DNA of 37,055 nt, from contig CAKQBG010000014.1 in the NCBI GenBank assembly GCA_934216145.1, positions 1-37,055 on the forward strand, given 5' to 3'. Positions 24,483 to 34,256 of the stretch are shown one piece after another. Source of the stretch: an uncultured Anaeroplasma sp. (GTDB taxonomy: Bacteria; Bacillota_I; Bacilli_A; Acholeplasmatales; Anaeroplasmataceae). Numbering within the stretch: position 1 is the first letter of the stretch; each line of letters starts with the position of its first letter. The notes beneath the pieces were generated by a model. It saw only the letters and a list, made by a program, of their open reading frames with translations. It was not told the DNA's origin and searched no databases. A program made the position numbers and the translations under genes.

Positions 24483-27400
24483 CTACTTTTTTAAATCATT
24501 AACAATAGTACACACTTCTACTAAAGTATAAAAGTTAACTTCTTCAACATTAATATTATTCTTTAAATATACTTTTTCTTTATTTTCAGTTGAAGGTGTA
24601 GAAGAAATAATTTGAGAAATAATATATCTTAAAGTATTCGAATTTAAAATTACGTTTAAATCATCTTCATTATAGTTTTTAATTGTATCTAAATTAATAT
24701 CGATAGAAACACCACTTTCAATACCCATTTTAGTTATACCAATAAGAATATTTTTTGTTTCTAATTCAGTTAAAATTTGAATTTGAGTCCCATTAGCCAT
24801 ATGACTAGAATTTATATCATCCATTTTATAATATAACTTAATTTCGTTAGAAGTAATTTCTAACTTATCTGTTATAGTTGCTCTTACAATGATACTTTTA
24901 GCAACCGTTTCAGCTTTTACAGCATCAAAATCATTAGTAATATTATTAACATTAATAGATGTAGAATCATTCAATTTTAAAGCAACTAATGCATCTAATA
25001 AATCTTTATAATCATTATTTATAATAAGTTTCTTAGTATTAGAATCAGTTTCAAATGAATCATCAGGAATAATTATATCATTTGGTAATGAATTTGATAT
25101 TTTGTATCTAACAATATTAGATGCTTTAAATGCTTCTATTTTGCTTTCGTCAATCGAAGTGAAATTGCCATTATTCAAATTAGAAATAAGTAATTCATTA
25201 TTTTCACTTAAAATATCAAATAGAGCATATAATTCATTTTTACTAATATAATTATCATTTTCATCATAAGCAGAACTAGGTAATTTATCAGCATCACAAA
25301 TATTCTTTTTTTCAATTTCTTTTGTTAATTTATAAGAAACTATTATAGAGTTTCTTAAAGTTTCAATATCATTTCTTTCAATAGTATAATTATTAATATC
25401 AACATTTGCATCTATTTTAATACTATCGCTTCTTAAGGCTAACACATCAATAAGTGAAGATAACTCAGAAGATAATATAACAAACTTGCCATTTGTAATT
25501 TCATAATTATCATATATATTTTCAATTTCATTTTCAATGTTATCAGAAATAGTATCAGAAATTAAAGCTCTAACGATTAAAGAATTAGCGATATTTTCTT
25601 TTATGATATCTTTACTAATTTGGCTTGAAGTATTAATTTCAATATTTACTCCAATATTATCACTATTATTTATAGCACAAGCAGTTGAAACTAATGCTTG
25701 AAGTTCAATAGGCTTAATATAAATTTGTTCAGGGCCAGTATATGAATCAGAAAAGACTATTGTTTTATCCTTATTTAATTCCTCTACTAAATATTTAGAA
25801 ATTGTTGCGTGTAAAATTTTTGATTTAATAAATCGACCATTAGTTTCAAAATCATTTTTAGATATCACTAGTTTATCTTTAATTGTAACATAATCTATTG
25901 ATCCATCTTCATTTGCATATACTTTTATGACATCAATTAAATTCTTAATTTCATCTTGTTTAATATATTTTTCTTCTTTTGCGTCATTAGGCACTACAAT
26001 ACTATTTTCTTCTTCAACTTTATTTGTTATTACACTTTTAACAATTATTGAAGAATATAAAACATCTAATTTTGTTTTACCTGAATTTAGTCCTACAACT
26101 TCTGTTTCATTATTTAATTTTGAAATTTGATTAGTAATTTTTGATGATAAATCTCCATCATTTAAATTAATATTCATTTCATTTATTACATCTACTAAAC
26201 TTCTTATTTCAACTTGCTTATACCATCCATCTTCTTCTTTTATTAATGTTTTAATATAATCATCAACAATATCATTTGTTAATTTTTCATCTAATTGCTT
26301 TGATAATGCTGATTTTATTAATGTTGAAGAATATAATACATCTAGTTTTGTTCTATTTGAATCTATAGTTGAATAATTATTTAAATTCTTAACTTCATCA
26401 ACAATTGTATTACTAATATTAGATGTATCATTTAAATCAATATTCATTTCATTTATTACATCTACTAAGCTTTTTATTTCATCTTGCTTATAACATCCAT
26501 CTTCTTCTTTTATTAATGTTTTAGTATGATCATCAACAATATCATTTGTTAATTTTTCATCTAATTGCTTAGATAATGCTAACTTTATTAATGTTGAAGA
26601 ATATAATACATCAAGATTGGTTTTGTTATTATCTTTATCATTTTTTTCATTTAAAGATTTGATTTTAGATAGAATATTACTTGTCAATTTATCAGAGTCA
26701 CTAAAATCAACACTATCAATATCAATAAGAATATTAATTGCATTTAAAACATTCTTTATTTCATTTGGCCAAACACTAGAATTATCACTACAATCTATTT
26801 TTTTGATATCATTTTGTTTTAATTCATCGGAAACAACAACAATTTGACTCAAACTATCATTATTAACGAGATAATTAGCCACTGTAGCACATAAAACATT
26901 ACTACTAGTTATATTTTCATTTTTATCAATCGCAAACTTTAAAATACTCTTTGTCAAATCAGATCCTTCTTTATCAAGAATACAATCAAGTAATGAAGGT
27001 GCAATTTTAGCTATAGTTTTTATTTCATCTTTAGAAATTAAATTGACAAGTTGGTTATTAATCTCTACTTTAGCTGAATCAGGGAATACTAATTTAACAT
27101 CACCAAAGTTCAAATTGAATACAACAGCTGAAACAACTGAAGAAATTATTTTTGAGTCTAATAAATAATTTAATACTTCATCATTAAATGAATTACATAA
27201 AATTTTAATATCATTATTAACAAGTTCCTCACTATTAACAAGCTTTAATACAACGCTCTTTGATTCTTGTTTCTTTAAAAGTGATTCAATTCCATTAAAT
27301 AAATTATAAATCTCGCCTTTTTCATTTTTTGTTTTATCATAATTAATTTCAGAAGGATAATAAACATTTTTATTACCTGAAATATTTTTTAAAATATCAA

Positions 27401-29201
27401 GCATTGTCGAAGTAATCAAGCTATTGGATAATACCTTACCTAAAAGTTTAGAATTTGAAAGATCTTCAACTATATTATTATATAGAGTAACGTTATTATT
27501 GTAATCAGCTTTAGTTTGATCAAAAATATTATATAAGCCATTAACAATTTGATTAGAAATACTTAATTCACTTTGAGGTTCATAATTTGATTTAAATAAC
27601 TTTAGTGATGAATTAAGTGAAGAAATTAGGGCATTCAATTCAGAAACCCAATCAATTGAATTGGAACTTTTTTCACCTAATAAATAAGAAGTTGATAACA
27701 TTGATGAAGAATCATTACCACTACCACTAGATAAATATCTATTTGCAGTATATGTATATAATCTTTCAAATACAGGATTAAAAGTATCCTTTTTATCAGT
27801 ATTTAATAATGTTAAATCAGAGATATTATCCATAATACCTGACATCATATTAATACTATCTAAAACGTTATCTCCTGATGGCTCATTACCCATTAAATTA
27901 AACATTATATTAAATACAAGCTTAATATCATTTTTTTGTAAAATCATACTAGGTTTTATAACTGATACCTTTTCAGTTAATTCATCTTTAGGAATATATT
28001 CACTCTTATAACTATCATTAAAAAGTACATTAAGAATATCAAGTGCATCTTTAGGTATGCTATTTGTTAAATCAATATCATTTAAATGACTAGCTACTGA
28101 ATCAACAATAGAAAATGTCATATCAAGAAAGAAGGTATTAAGATTAAGTTCATCAATTAATTTTCCAAATGACTCTTGAAATTCTTGCTTCTTAAATACA
28201 TTTTGAATCGCAGAATAATACAAATCATTATTACCTGAATTTTTTGAATCTTTAATAGCATCCTTTAATTCATCTTGGCCATATTTAATAACTAAATCAA
28301 TAGTTTTTCTTGAAAATTTAGATAATTCTCCTAAATCTTTTGTTAAAACTAAATTAGAACTATTATTTTCAATATCGTTTCCACTTAATACTATATTAGC
28401 AGCAAACAAATAAAATGGAACATCATTTTGATCTTTTATAGAATTTAAAACTTTATAAATACCAGTATTTCCATATGAGCCTAAGTCCTTATATGAAGAA
28501 TATGTTTGATTAATTGATTCATCGCCCCAATCAATATCCTCATAATTATTTTCGCCAGTACCACCAGCAATATATAAAATACTACCAATTAAAGAAACAA
28601 TAATAAAACCTGAAATAAAGCCCCTAAGACCACCAATTAAAGCTCCAAAGCCTCTATGATTAATATATTTCTTATTAGGATCAGTTTCTTGATATTTTTT
28701 TAGTATTTTTTTCTTATGTCTTCTTTCTGGATAAGCAATTAAATAAATAATATAGAAAATAAATATTATAATTAAATATAAAAACAAAGCAATTACCGCA
28801 AATATAATGTGATATAATAGATTAACAATACTAATTAAATAAGTACCATTATCCTTTAAAACTAATGCGATACCATCTCCTAAATTTAATTGCTTAGGAA
28901 TATATTGAATTAATATTTCCTTTAAGCTATTACATTCAGAAGAAACACCCATTAAATTTTGTAATCCATTTTCTCCTAAAAAATTATTAGCAATTTCTAC
29001 AGCCATTACATCTGTACTCGGATTATTAACAAATACAAAATACAAAATTAAACAACAAACACAAATAATTAATGCTTGAATTGCTAATATTAAACTTTTT
29101 CTAAAGCCTCTCCATATTCCGAATAATATTCCCAAAACTATAAAAAGTAAGAATATAATCGTTGGAATAATAGATATCCATATGCCGTCAAATAAAAACA
29201 T
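24483..29201 (-). CDS. Giant membrane protein: CvpA-like N-terminus plus repeat-rich extracytoplasmic domain
   Basis: The 1572-residue protein starts with four membrane segments (about 10-28, 35-58, 128-157, 186-212). GIWRGFRKS sits between the first two and RGFGALIGGLRGFISG at the fourth; this is the layout of the CvpA family (normally 160-200 residues). From about 215 to the end it is soluble, Asn/Asp/Ser/Lys-rich and helical in character, with recurring units of about 90 residues (LDVLYSSTLIKxALSKQLDEKL...YKQDEIKSLVDVINEMN). Two neighbouring copies are nearly identical. Weaker copies occur up to the C-terminus. There is no cell-wall sorting motif. If the CvpA part spans the membrane as usual, the repeats lie on one side, probably outside. 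The function is unknown. GGAGGGTGA lies 6 nt before the ATG. Confidence 0.8.
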   Translation of the reverse strand: MFLFDGIWISIIPTIIFLLFIVLGILFGIWRGFRKSLILAIQALIICVCCLILYFVFVNNPSTDVMAVEIANNFLGENGLQNLMGVSSECNSLKEILIQYIPKQLNLGDGIALVLKDNGTYLISIVNLLYHIIFAVIALFLYLIIIFIFYIIYLIAYPERRHKKKILKKYQETDPNKKYINHRGFGALIGGLRGFISGFIIVSLIGSILYIAGGTGENNYEDIDWGDESINQTYSSYKDLGSYGNTGIYKVLNSIKDQNDVPFYLFAANIVLSGNDIENNSSNLVLTKDLGELSKFSRKTIDLVIKYGQDELKDAIKDSKNSGNNDLYYSAIQNVFKKQEFQESFGKLIDELNLNTFFLDMTFSIVDSVASHLNDIDLTNSIPKDALDILNVLFNDSYKSEYIPKDELTEKVSVIKPSMILQKNDIKLVFNIMFNLMGNEPSGDNVLDSINMMSGIMDNISDLTLLNTDKKDTFNPVFERLYTYTANRYLSSGSGNDSSSMLSTSYLLGEKSSNSIDWVSELNALISSLNSSLKLFKSNYEPQSELSISNQIVNGLYNIFDQTKADYNNNVTLYNNIVEDLSNSKLLGKVLSNSLITSTMLDILKNISGNKNVYYPSEINYDKTKNEKGEIYNLFNGIESLLKKQESKSVVLKLVNSEELVNNDIKILCNSFNDEVLNYLLDSKIISSVVSAVVFNLNFGDVKLVFPDSAKVEINNQLVNLISKDEIKTIAKIAPSLLDCILDKEGSDLTKSILKFAIDKNENITSSNVLCATVANYLVNNDSLSQIVVVSDELKQNDIKKIDCSDNSSVWPNEIKNVLNAINILIDIDSVDFSDSDKLTSNILSKIKSLNEKNDKDNNKTNLDVLYSSTLIKLALSKQLDEKLTNDIVDDHTKTLIKEEDGCYKQDEIKSLVDVINEMNIDLNDTSNISNTIVDEVKNLNNYSTIDSNRTKLDVLYSSTLIKSALSKQLDEKLTNDIVDDYIKTLIKEEDGWYKQVEIRSLVDVINEMNINLNDGDLSSKITNQISKLNNETEVVGLNSGKTKLDVLYSSIIVKSVITNKVEEENSIVVPNDAKEEKYIKQDEIKNLIDVIKVYANEDGSIDYVTIKDKLVISKNDFETNGRFIKSKILHATISKYLVEELNKDKTIVFSDSYTGPEQIYIKPIELQALVSTACAINNSDNIGVNIEINTSSQISKDIIKENIANSLIVRALISDTISDNIENEIENIYDNYEITNGKFVILSSELSSLIDVLALRSDSIKIDANVDINNYTIERNDIETLRNSIIVSYKLTKEIEKKNICDADKLPSSAYDENDNYISKNELYALFDILSENNELLISNLNNGNFTSIDESKIEAFKASNIVRYKISNSLPNDIIIPDDSFETDSNTKKLIINNDYKDLLDALVALKLNDSTSINVNNITNDFDAVKAETVAKSIIVRATITDKLEITSNEIKLYYKMDDINSSHMANGTQIQILTELETKNILIGITKMGIESGVSIDINLDTIKNYNEDDLNVILNSNTLRYIISQIISSTPSTENKEKVYLKNNINVEEVNFYTLVEVCTIVNDLKK
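26161..26700. repeat. Tandem in-frame 270-bp repeat inside the giant protein gene
   Basis: About 200 bp starting at 26161 and again at 26431 are nearly identical (for example ATTCATTTCATTTATTACAT and ATTAATGTTGAAGAATATAA occur in both). The offset of 270 bp equals 90 codons. A third, more diverged unit lies just below 26160. This corresponds to residues of about 834-1013. Confidence 0.9.
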
Positions 29202-29227
29202 AAAATATCACCCTCCATATATTATAT

Positions 29228-29256
29228 ATTATATATTTTTTACATTATTTTTACAA
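29228..29256 (-). promoter_or_regulatory. Promoter of the giant protein gene
   Basis: On the minus strand TTGTAA (29251-29256) and TATAAT (29228-29233) are 17 bp apart, just upstream of the ribosome binding site; a second TATAAT at 29221 overlaps the leader. Confidence 0.65.
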
Positions 29257-29291
29257 TAAATTATCATTTTTTTTAAAATAAAACTTTACCC

Positions 29292-29320
29292 TTGAAAATG
29301 AATTTTCAATATGATATAAT
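29292..29320 (+). promoter_or_regulatory. Promoter of tRNA-Trp
   Basis: TTGAAA (29292-29297) and TATAAT (29315-29320) are 17 bp apart, with TGA in front of the -10. Confidence 0.85.
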
Positions 29321-29341
29321 CACTAAGGAATTGATAAAAAT

Positions 29342-29416
29342 AGGGGCATATTGTCAATGGTAGCAAGCCGGTCTCCAAAACCGTTAGTGAGGGTTCGAAT
29401 CCTTCTGCCCCTGCCA
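29342..29416 (+). tRNA. tRNA-Trp (CCA)
   Basis: The acceptor stem is AGGGGCA/TGCCCCT with discriminator G and an encoded CCA. The anticodon loop CTCCAAA gives anticodon CCA, and the T-loop reads TTCGAAT. A CCA rather than TCA anticodon fits TGA being a stop codon here. Confidence 0.97.
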
Positions 29417-29458
29417 TTTAAATATATACTTTTTTTAAAAAAAGTTCATTTATAGAAA

Positions 29459-29483
29459 AACTCCAAAATTTATTTTTGGAGTT
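29459..29483 (+). terminator. Intrinsic terminator of tRNA-Trp
   Basis: AACTCCAAAA and TTTTGGAGTT form a 10-bp stem with a 5-nt loop, followed by TTTT. Confidence 0.85.
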
Positions 29484-29802
29484 TTTTGTCATTTAAAAGA
29501 CTATCTGACCCGACTTACGACACTGACAATTGTCGTATGTCAAATGACGGTCTACGACTGGTCTTAAAATTTGTCGTGTCGAGCTTCGACTATTCATTTT
29601 GTAAAATTGTACCACAACGTGAACAATGAATTTTCGTTATTGTTTCTTGACCTTTTTTGATATATATTCAAAATACATTTTAAAAAAGTTAAACATATAA
29701 ATTTAAAATACTACTAATACTTTTATTTGGTTCGTCTCAGCTTTATTGTCAAAAATTTTATGTTTTTTTGTTAAAGTTTTTATATTTAATTTCATAAAAA
29801 AA
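29484..29802. other. Gene-free scar with inverted repeats and a zinc-ribbon-like tail
   Basis: No full gene is visible. The first part has locally higher GC and several ACGAC/GTCGT palindromic pieces (for example TACGACA, 8 nt, TGTCGTA near 29516-29537). On the minus strand, about 29596-29660 can be read as IKKGQETITKIHCSRCGTILQNE followed by a stop. This looks like the C-terminal zinc ribbon of a lost protein. I take the region as an old insertion scar. Confidence 0.35.
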
Positions 29803-29849
29803 TACCCCTAAGTCTTTCTAGATTTTACTCTAGTCCAACTTTAGGGGTA
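29803..29849 (-). terminator. Branched hairpin terminator downstream of the DUF4143 ATPase gene
   Basis: Outer arms TACCCCTA (29803-29810) and TAGGGGTA (29842-29849), extended by AGT/ACT, enclose a second stem CTAGA/TCTAG. On the minus strand it is followed by TTTTTT. It lies about 130 nt beyond the ATPase stop codon. The bases 29850-29981 hold a short open + strand frame (SPEQIERLRKIKYAYGLYAE and on), which I cannot identify. Confidence 0.6.
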
Positions 29850-29981
29850 CTCTTCACCCGAACAGATTGAACGATTAAGAAAAATTAAATATGCTTACGG
29901 TTTATATGCTGAAATATATTTTATAAATCATTATATGTTTTCTTTAAGAAATAAAAAACATATAATTTTAAATCTAGAAAA

Positions 29982-31316
29982 CTAATCCCAATTAGATAAA
30001 TATTTTTTAATTAAAAAACAACAAAAATAAGGAAAAGTATAAATATTATTTGCATTTCCAATATTAAAATCTCCTAATTTAATACCATGCTTTATATCAG
30101 AATAATTTTCATTTCTAATTAAAGATTGAAGTGATTTAGATTTATTACTATTAGACTTAACCTCAACAGGAATCAATTCACTCTTACTTCTAACAAAAAA
30201 ATCTTCTTCTAGCTGAGAATTATCCTTTTTAAAATAATATAAACCTAAGCCTTGTTTAATAAATGCTTCAGCTACAAAATTTTCATATAAAGCCCCTTTG
30301 TAAACTCCCAAATTTTTATTAACTCTTAAATCATCTTGAGCTTCATCATCAAGCGAAGAAACCAGTAATCCAGTATCTGGATAATATAACTTATATTTGG
30401 CCTCATCAGTATTTCCCTTTAAAGGTAATTCTGGATACATCAAACAATTACACTTTAATATAACACCGGCGTCAATCAACCAATCAATACACCCACTATA
30501 TTCTCTTGAGCGAGCACTTTTACCAAGCTTAGTAAATTGAAATTTTTTATTCTCTTTAGCCAATTGAGCTGGTATATTACGATATATGCTTATTATTTTG
30601 GTTTGATCTAACCCAAATGCATATTTTCTAACATCTTCCTCATAATCAAGCATAATTTGTCTTTGCATTTCTAAAGTTTTAGAAAAATTATTATTTATTA
30701 CATAGCTTTTAACAACCGCTGGCATTCCACCTAAAACACAATATTCTAAAAACAACTTTTTATAAGTATTAATTTCAATATCTGAAAAAGGCTTAAGTTC
30801 TATCATATGATTTAAAATATCATTAATATTAGAATCAGTATAACCCAAAGACCATAAAAATTCTTCAAAATCTAATGAATACATTGTATAATCAGTCTTA
30901 TATCCAACGCTGTTACTATGTATTTTTTTATAATTAATTCCTAACATTGAACCACTACAAATAACATCATATTTTCCATTAATTTTGAATGACTTCAATG
31001 TAGTTGCAATATCAGGATATTCTTGAATTTCATCAAATATTATAATAGTATTGTAAGGTTCAAATACTAATTTAGGTTCAATTAAAGAAATATTTTTTAA
31101 AATATCATCAGCTCCATAACCATCATTTAAAATAACTTGGAATTTTTTATCAAATACAAAATTAATATAAATTATATTTTTATAATTATTTTTGGCAAAA
31201 TGTAATATTGATTCTGTTTTCCCTATTTGCCTAGCACCTTTTACAATTAAAGGGCTATGATCTATATCATTTTTCCAATCAACTAAAAAATCATCTATTT
31301 TTCTTTTTAAATACAC
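29982..31316 (-). CDS. AAA ATPase with DUF4143 domain
   Basis: The 444-residue protein has an AAA_14-type ATPase domain with Walker A GARQIGKT (27-34), Walker B IIIFDEIQE (91-99) and GSM (122-124) in the sensor-1 position. The family's YSLDFEEFL follows, then a helical part, and a C-terminal DUF4143 region with a nuclease-like fold signature (QLEEDFFV and LIPVEVKS, about 385-405). Such proteins are widespread, often in many copies, and their role is not established. The start is a GTG with AAGGAGG 8 nt upstream. The upstream region carries three TTATCACA boxes. The gene stands alone between decayed sequence and an IS21 element. Confidence 0.9.
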   Translation of the reverse strand: MYLKRKIDDFLVDWKNDIDHSPLIVKGARQIGKTESILHFAKNNYKNIIYINFVFDKKFQVILNDGYGADDILKNISLIEPKLVFEPYNTIIIFDEIQEYPDIATTLKSFKINGKYDVICSGSMLGINYKKIHSNSVGYKTDYTMYSLDFEEFLWSLGYTDSNINDILNHMIELKPFSDIEINTYKKLFLEYCVLGGMPAVVKSYVINNNFSKTLEMQRQIMLDYEEDVRKYAFGLDQTKIISIYRNIPAQLAKENKKFQFTKLGKSARSREYSGCIDWLIDAGVILKCNCLMYPELPLKGNTDEAKYKLYYPDTGLLVSSLDDEAQDDLRVNKNLGVYKGALYENFVAEAFIKQGLGLYYFKKDNSQLEEDFFVRSKSELIPVEVKSNSNKSKSLQSLIRNENYSDIKHGIKLGDFNIGNANNIYTFPYFCCFLIKKYLSNWD

Positions 31317-31777
31317 AATAAAGCCTCCTTCATTATCAGTTTATCACAAAACAGTAGGATAATCAATATACATTATCACATTTTATGAGGGAAGAAATGA
31401 CTATTTTATCACATTTTATGAAATCCAATCTTGAAAACTGTATAATTATTCCCTTTTTTCTTCTTTTTAAAAAATTAAAAAGAGAAAAAACAATAAGTAA
31501 AATCTAAATGGCATTAATAATACGAAACCAAGTTACACTAAAAACCCAAAAACGAATATACCACTAAATAAATGAATATTTTTGATTCCAATATAATGAA
31601 TTTAATAAAGCATAAATAAATAAATAGACCAACAAATACAATAGTTGAAGTAATAAAAATCATGTAAATGTCAATTTAAAAAATGTCTGTATTCCCTTTC
31701 CTACACTTCTATGATACCATTTACAGCTTTAACCGAGACTTGATATCTATAATTTTAAAATTCTAATTTAAACTTTT
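31317..31777. other. Intergenic region between ATPase gene and IS21
   Basis: Apart from the ribosome binding site and the TTATCACA boxes (31341-31413) I find no gene here. The part from about 31440 to 31777 is AT-rich with stops in all frames. The stretch TGTCTGTATTCCCTTTCCTACAC near 31684 may be a relic of another insertion sequence, which I cannot confirm. Confidence 0.4.
31341..31413. repeat. Three TTATCACA boxes with 32-33 bp period upstream of the ATPase gene
   Basis: TTATCACA occurs at 31341-31348, 31373-31380 and 31406-31413. The last two are part of a 16-bp identical unit, TTATCACATTTTATGA. The period is three helical turns, so a bound protein would sit on one face of the DNA. Their position just before the GTG start suggests an operator. 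Confidence 0.6.
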
Positions 31778-31936
31778 TGTATATTTCGGATAATCCCTGC
31801 CAGGGTTCTCGGCAATTGTAGGCCACACCAAAATGGCAAAGCCAACTTGGCCGAAGGCCTTAGGAAAGCCGTTAGGCAAGATATCCTCTAGGATAGCTTT
31901 ATTAACATTAAGAATATAATAATATATATTAAATAG

Positions 31937-32674
31937 TTATTCAATATCATTTATTAAGGTTCCTCTTTTAGATGGACCTTTTAATTCTATTTTATAAGAA
32001 TTAGATTGTATTCTATCCATAATAGCTTCAGCTAATGTAGGATCAAAAAATATATCGTACCAATTAGTGATTGGCAATTGAGATATTATTATACATGATT
32101 TTATTGTATTTCTATCCTCAATTAATTCTAAAAAATCTCTGGTCTCGGTCGCAGTCATTTTGGCTAAACCAAAATCATCTAATATTAGTAAATCAAATGA
32201 TTTATATTTGTTCATTAATTTATTATATGAGCCATCTGTTTTTGAAATATTAATATCTAGCATTAATCTAGGTACTCTTATATAACCAACCTTATAATTG
32301 AACATACAGGCTCGATAACCTAATGCTGATACTAAATATGTTTTACCAGTGCCAGTTGCACCAGATACTACCAAATTTTTACCATTACTAATCCAAGTAC
32401 ATGAAGCTAAAATGGCTATCATTTCTCTAGAAAGATTTCTTTCTGGAGAATAATCAATAGTTGTTAAATCTGGTTTGACTTTGAAATTAGCTTTTTTGGC
32501 TAATATAGCAATTTTTTTATTTTGCCTAGCAGTTATTTCATAATCTAATAATACAGCTAGCTTACTATCAAAATCTAATGTGATGAATTCTTGAGAATCA
32601 ACATAATTTTGATAATATGTTGCCATATTTGATAAATTTAATTGTTTAAGTTTTTTTATATTCTCTTGATTCAT
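31937..32674 (-). CDS. istB: IS21 helper ATPase IstB
   Basis: The 245-residue DnaC-like AAA+ ATPase directs IstA to the target DNA. Walker A is GATGTGKT (105-112) and Walker B LLILDDFG (162-169), followed by the family motif RDFLELIEDR; GPSKRGTLIND is near the end. It is full length. The ATG overlaps the istA stop as TAATG, the usual coupling in this family. Confidence 0.95.
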   Translation of the reverse strand: MNQENIKKLKQLNLSNMATYYQNYVDSQEFITLDFDSKLAVLLDYEITARQNKKIAILAKKANFKVKPDLTTIDYSPERNLSREMIAILASCTWISNGKNLVVSGATGTGKTYLVSALGYRACMFNYKVGYIRVPRLMLDINISKTDGSYNKLMNKYKSFDLLILDDFGLAKMTATETRDFLELIEDRNTIKSCIIISQLPITNWYDIFFDPTLAEAIMDRIQSNSYKIELKGPSKRGTLINDIE

Positions 32675-34200
32675 TATTTACTACCTCCATAATATGATTC
32701 ACCACGGAGATTATCATTTTTAATTGGTGTCTCTACAGGATCTGGTTTAATTTTAATTAATTCTTTAAAGATATCATTACAAGTTTTAAAGGTATATACT
32801 TTGTTTTCATTACAAAGCTTAACTGAATGAATAAAAGCATCTTTATTTGACCTACAAAGTTTTTGTAAGCCTAAGCACCCTCTATATCTTATTTGTTCAA
32901 CCTTAACACCATTGTACATTCCATTCATAAATTCGACAACCTCAGGAGAAATTGTTGATGCCCATTTTTTGAATGATTGTTGATTGATTTGTCCATAAGC
33001 TTGATGATTAGGTGGCATATGTTCTGAGATAGTCGTATATAATTTTTTGTAAGATCTTGAATGTGTATAAATTCGTTCGTTATTATGCCAAATCTCTATT
33101 GTTAATGGTTTAGCTTTTACTTCAACCGTTTGACCACCATATTTATATGGAACCGAGTAATATTTATGATCATATTCAATATGATAATCAATATTAACTC
33201 TAGCGAATTTTACATCTATTAATTCATATCTTTGAGCAGGAAGAGGCATTAATATAGGTTTATCCTCATTTATGAAAACTGATTTACGGCTTCCTTCCTT
33301 TTTCTTAAAAGGTTGATCAACAAAATCTGCTAAATGTTTCCAAACTGCTTTATTTATTTCATCAATAGAATGAAATTGCTCATTTCTAATTTTAAGCATA
33401 ATATATCTCTCTACTACGTCAAAGACCGATTTTTCAACACCTGGCTTATCTTTAGGTTTTCTCACTCTTGCAGGAATATATACTGCTCCATAGTAATCTA
33501 CTAACTCGGAAAATGATGAATTTAAAACAGTATCATATTTTGAAGCTTTTGTTACAGCAGATTTATCATTATCTGGAACAAAAATTAATGGAACACCACC
33601 ATAATATTCTAAAGCGTGAATGGTCCCTAATTTAAATGAAACAGCAGACTGATTTGAAAATGCCTCTACATATGGATAAGTACTACGACCAAGTGTGGTA
33701 ATAAAGAAACATGCCACGTGCTGTTCACCTGATAAATCATTATATTTTAATTTATCACCAACCCAATCTATTTCCATTCTTTCTCCACACTTACGCTCAA
33801 CATGCATACTAATTTTTCGTGATTCAATATAATTTCTATACCTTTCACAAAATTGAGTGTATTTTAAACCATTAGGATATTTTTCTAAATACTCTTGATG
33901 CAAAATTGTCATTGTCATATTTTTATGAGTCTTCATTTCATGATCTATCCATTCTAGGTCTGGTTCTTGTACATCTCTATATGGATTACTATTAGGATAA
34001 ATTTTGTTTTTAAGCTCATCATCTTTCATATCTTTAGCAACTGAATATGTTATTCCCTGAGCTTTGGACATTTTCATTACATTACTAACAGAATCACGGC
34101 TTTTGTTAACTGCCTTAGCAATCTCTCTTTGAGATAAATGCATCTCATCATTTAATCTTAATATTTCTCTAATAAAATTCATTTCTAAACTCCTTGCCAT
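32674..34200 (-). CDS. istA: IS21 transposase IstA
   Basis: The 508-residue DDE transposase has an N-terminal helix-turn-helix (HLSQREIAKAVNKSRDSVSN, 21-40). The catalytic triad is Asp145 (MEIDWVGD), Asp210 (FVPDNDKS) and Glu256 (KPGVEKSV). A C-terminal beta-barrel (YSVPYKYGGQTVEVK) follows. No frameshift is seen, so it should be functional. GAGGTG lies 6 nt before the ATG. Confidence 0.95.
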   Translation of the reverse strand: MARSLEMNFIREILRLNDEMHLSQREIAKAVNKSRDSVSNVMKMSKAQGITYSVAKDMKDDELKNKIYPNSNPYRDVQEPDLEWIDHEMKTHKNMTMTILHQEYLEKYPNGLKYTQFCERYRNYIESRKISMHVERKCGERMEIDWVGDKLKYNDLSGEQHVACFFITTLGRSTYPYVEAFSNQSAVSFKLGTIHALEYYGGVPLIFVPDNDKSAVTKASKYDTVLNSSFSELVDYYGAVYIPARVRKPKDKPGVEKSVFDVVERYIMLKIRNEQFHSIDEINKAVWKHLADFVDQPFKKKEGSRKSVFINEDKPILMPLPAQRYELIDVKFARVNIDYHIEYDHKYYSVPYKYGGQTVEVKAKPLTIEIWHNNERIYTHSRSYKKLYTTISEHMPPNHQAYGQINQQSFKKWASTISPEVVEFMNGMYNGVKVEQIRYRGCLGLQKLCRSNKDAFIHSVKLCNENKVYTFKTCNDIFKELIKIKPDPVETPIKNDNLRGESYYGGSK

Positions 34201-34227
34201 AATTACACCTCACTCTGAATTTATTTC

Positions 34228-34256
34228 AGTTTAAGATGTTAAAATTTATATGTCAA
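34228..34256 (-). promoter_or_regulatory. Promoter of istA
   Basis: On the minus strand a perfect TTGACA (34251-34256) and TAAACT (34228-34233) are 17 bp apart, between the right-end repeats and istA. Confidence 0.65.

Noticed and set aside
26161..26700. CRISPR-like repeats
   Set aside because: The repeat is 270 bp, in frame, without unique spacers; it is a protein repeat. No CRISPR array or cas gene was seen in the window.
29803..29849. TACCCCTA/TAGGGGTA as inverted repeats of a small transposable element
   Set aside because: The arms are only 31 bases apart and are followed by a U-tract on the minus strand, so a terminator explains them better.
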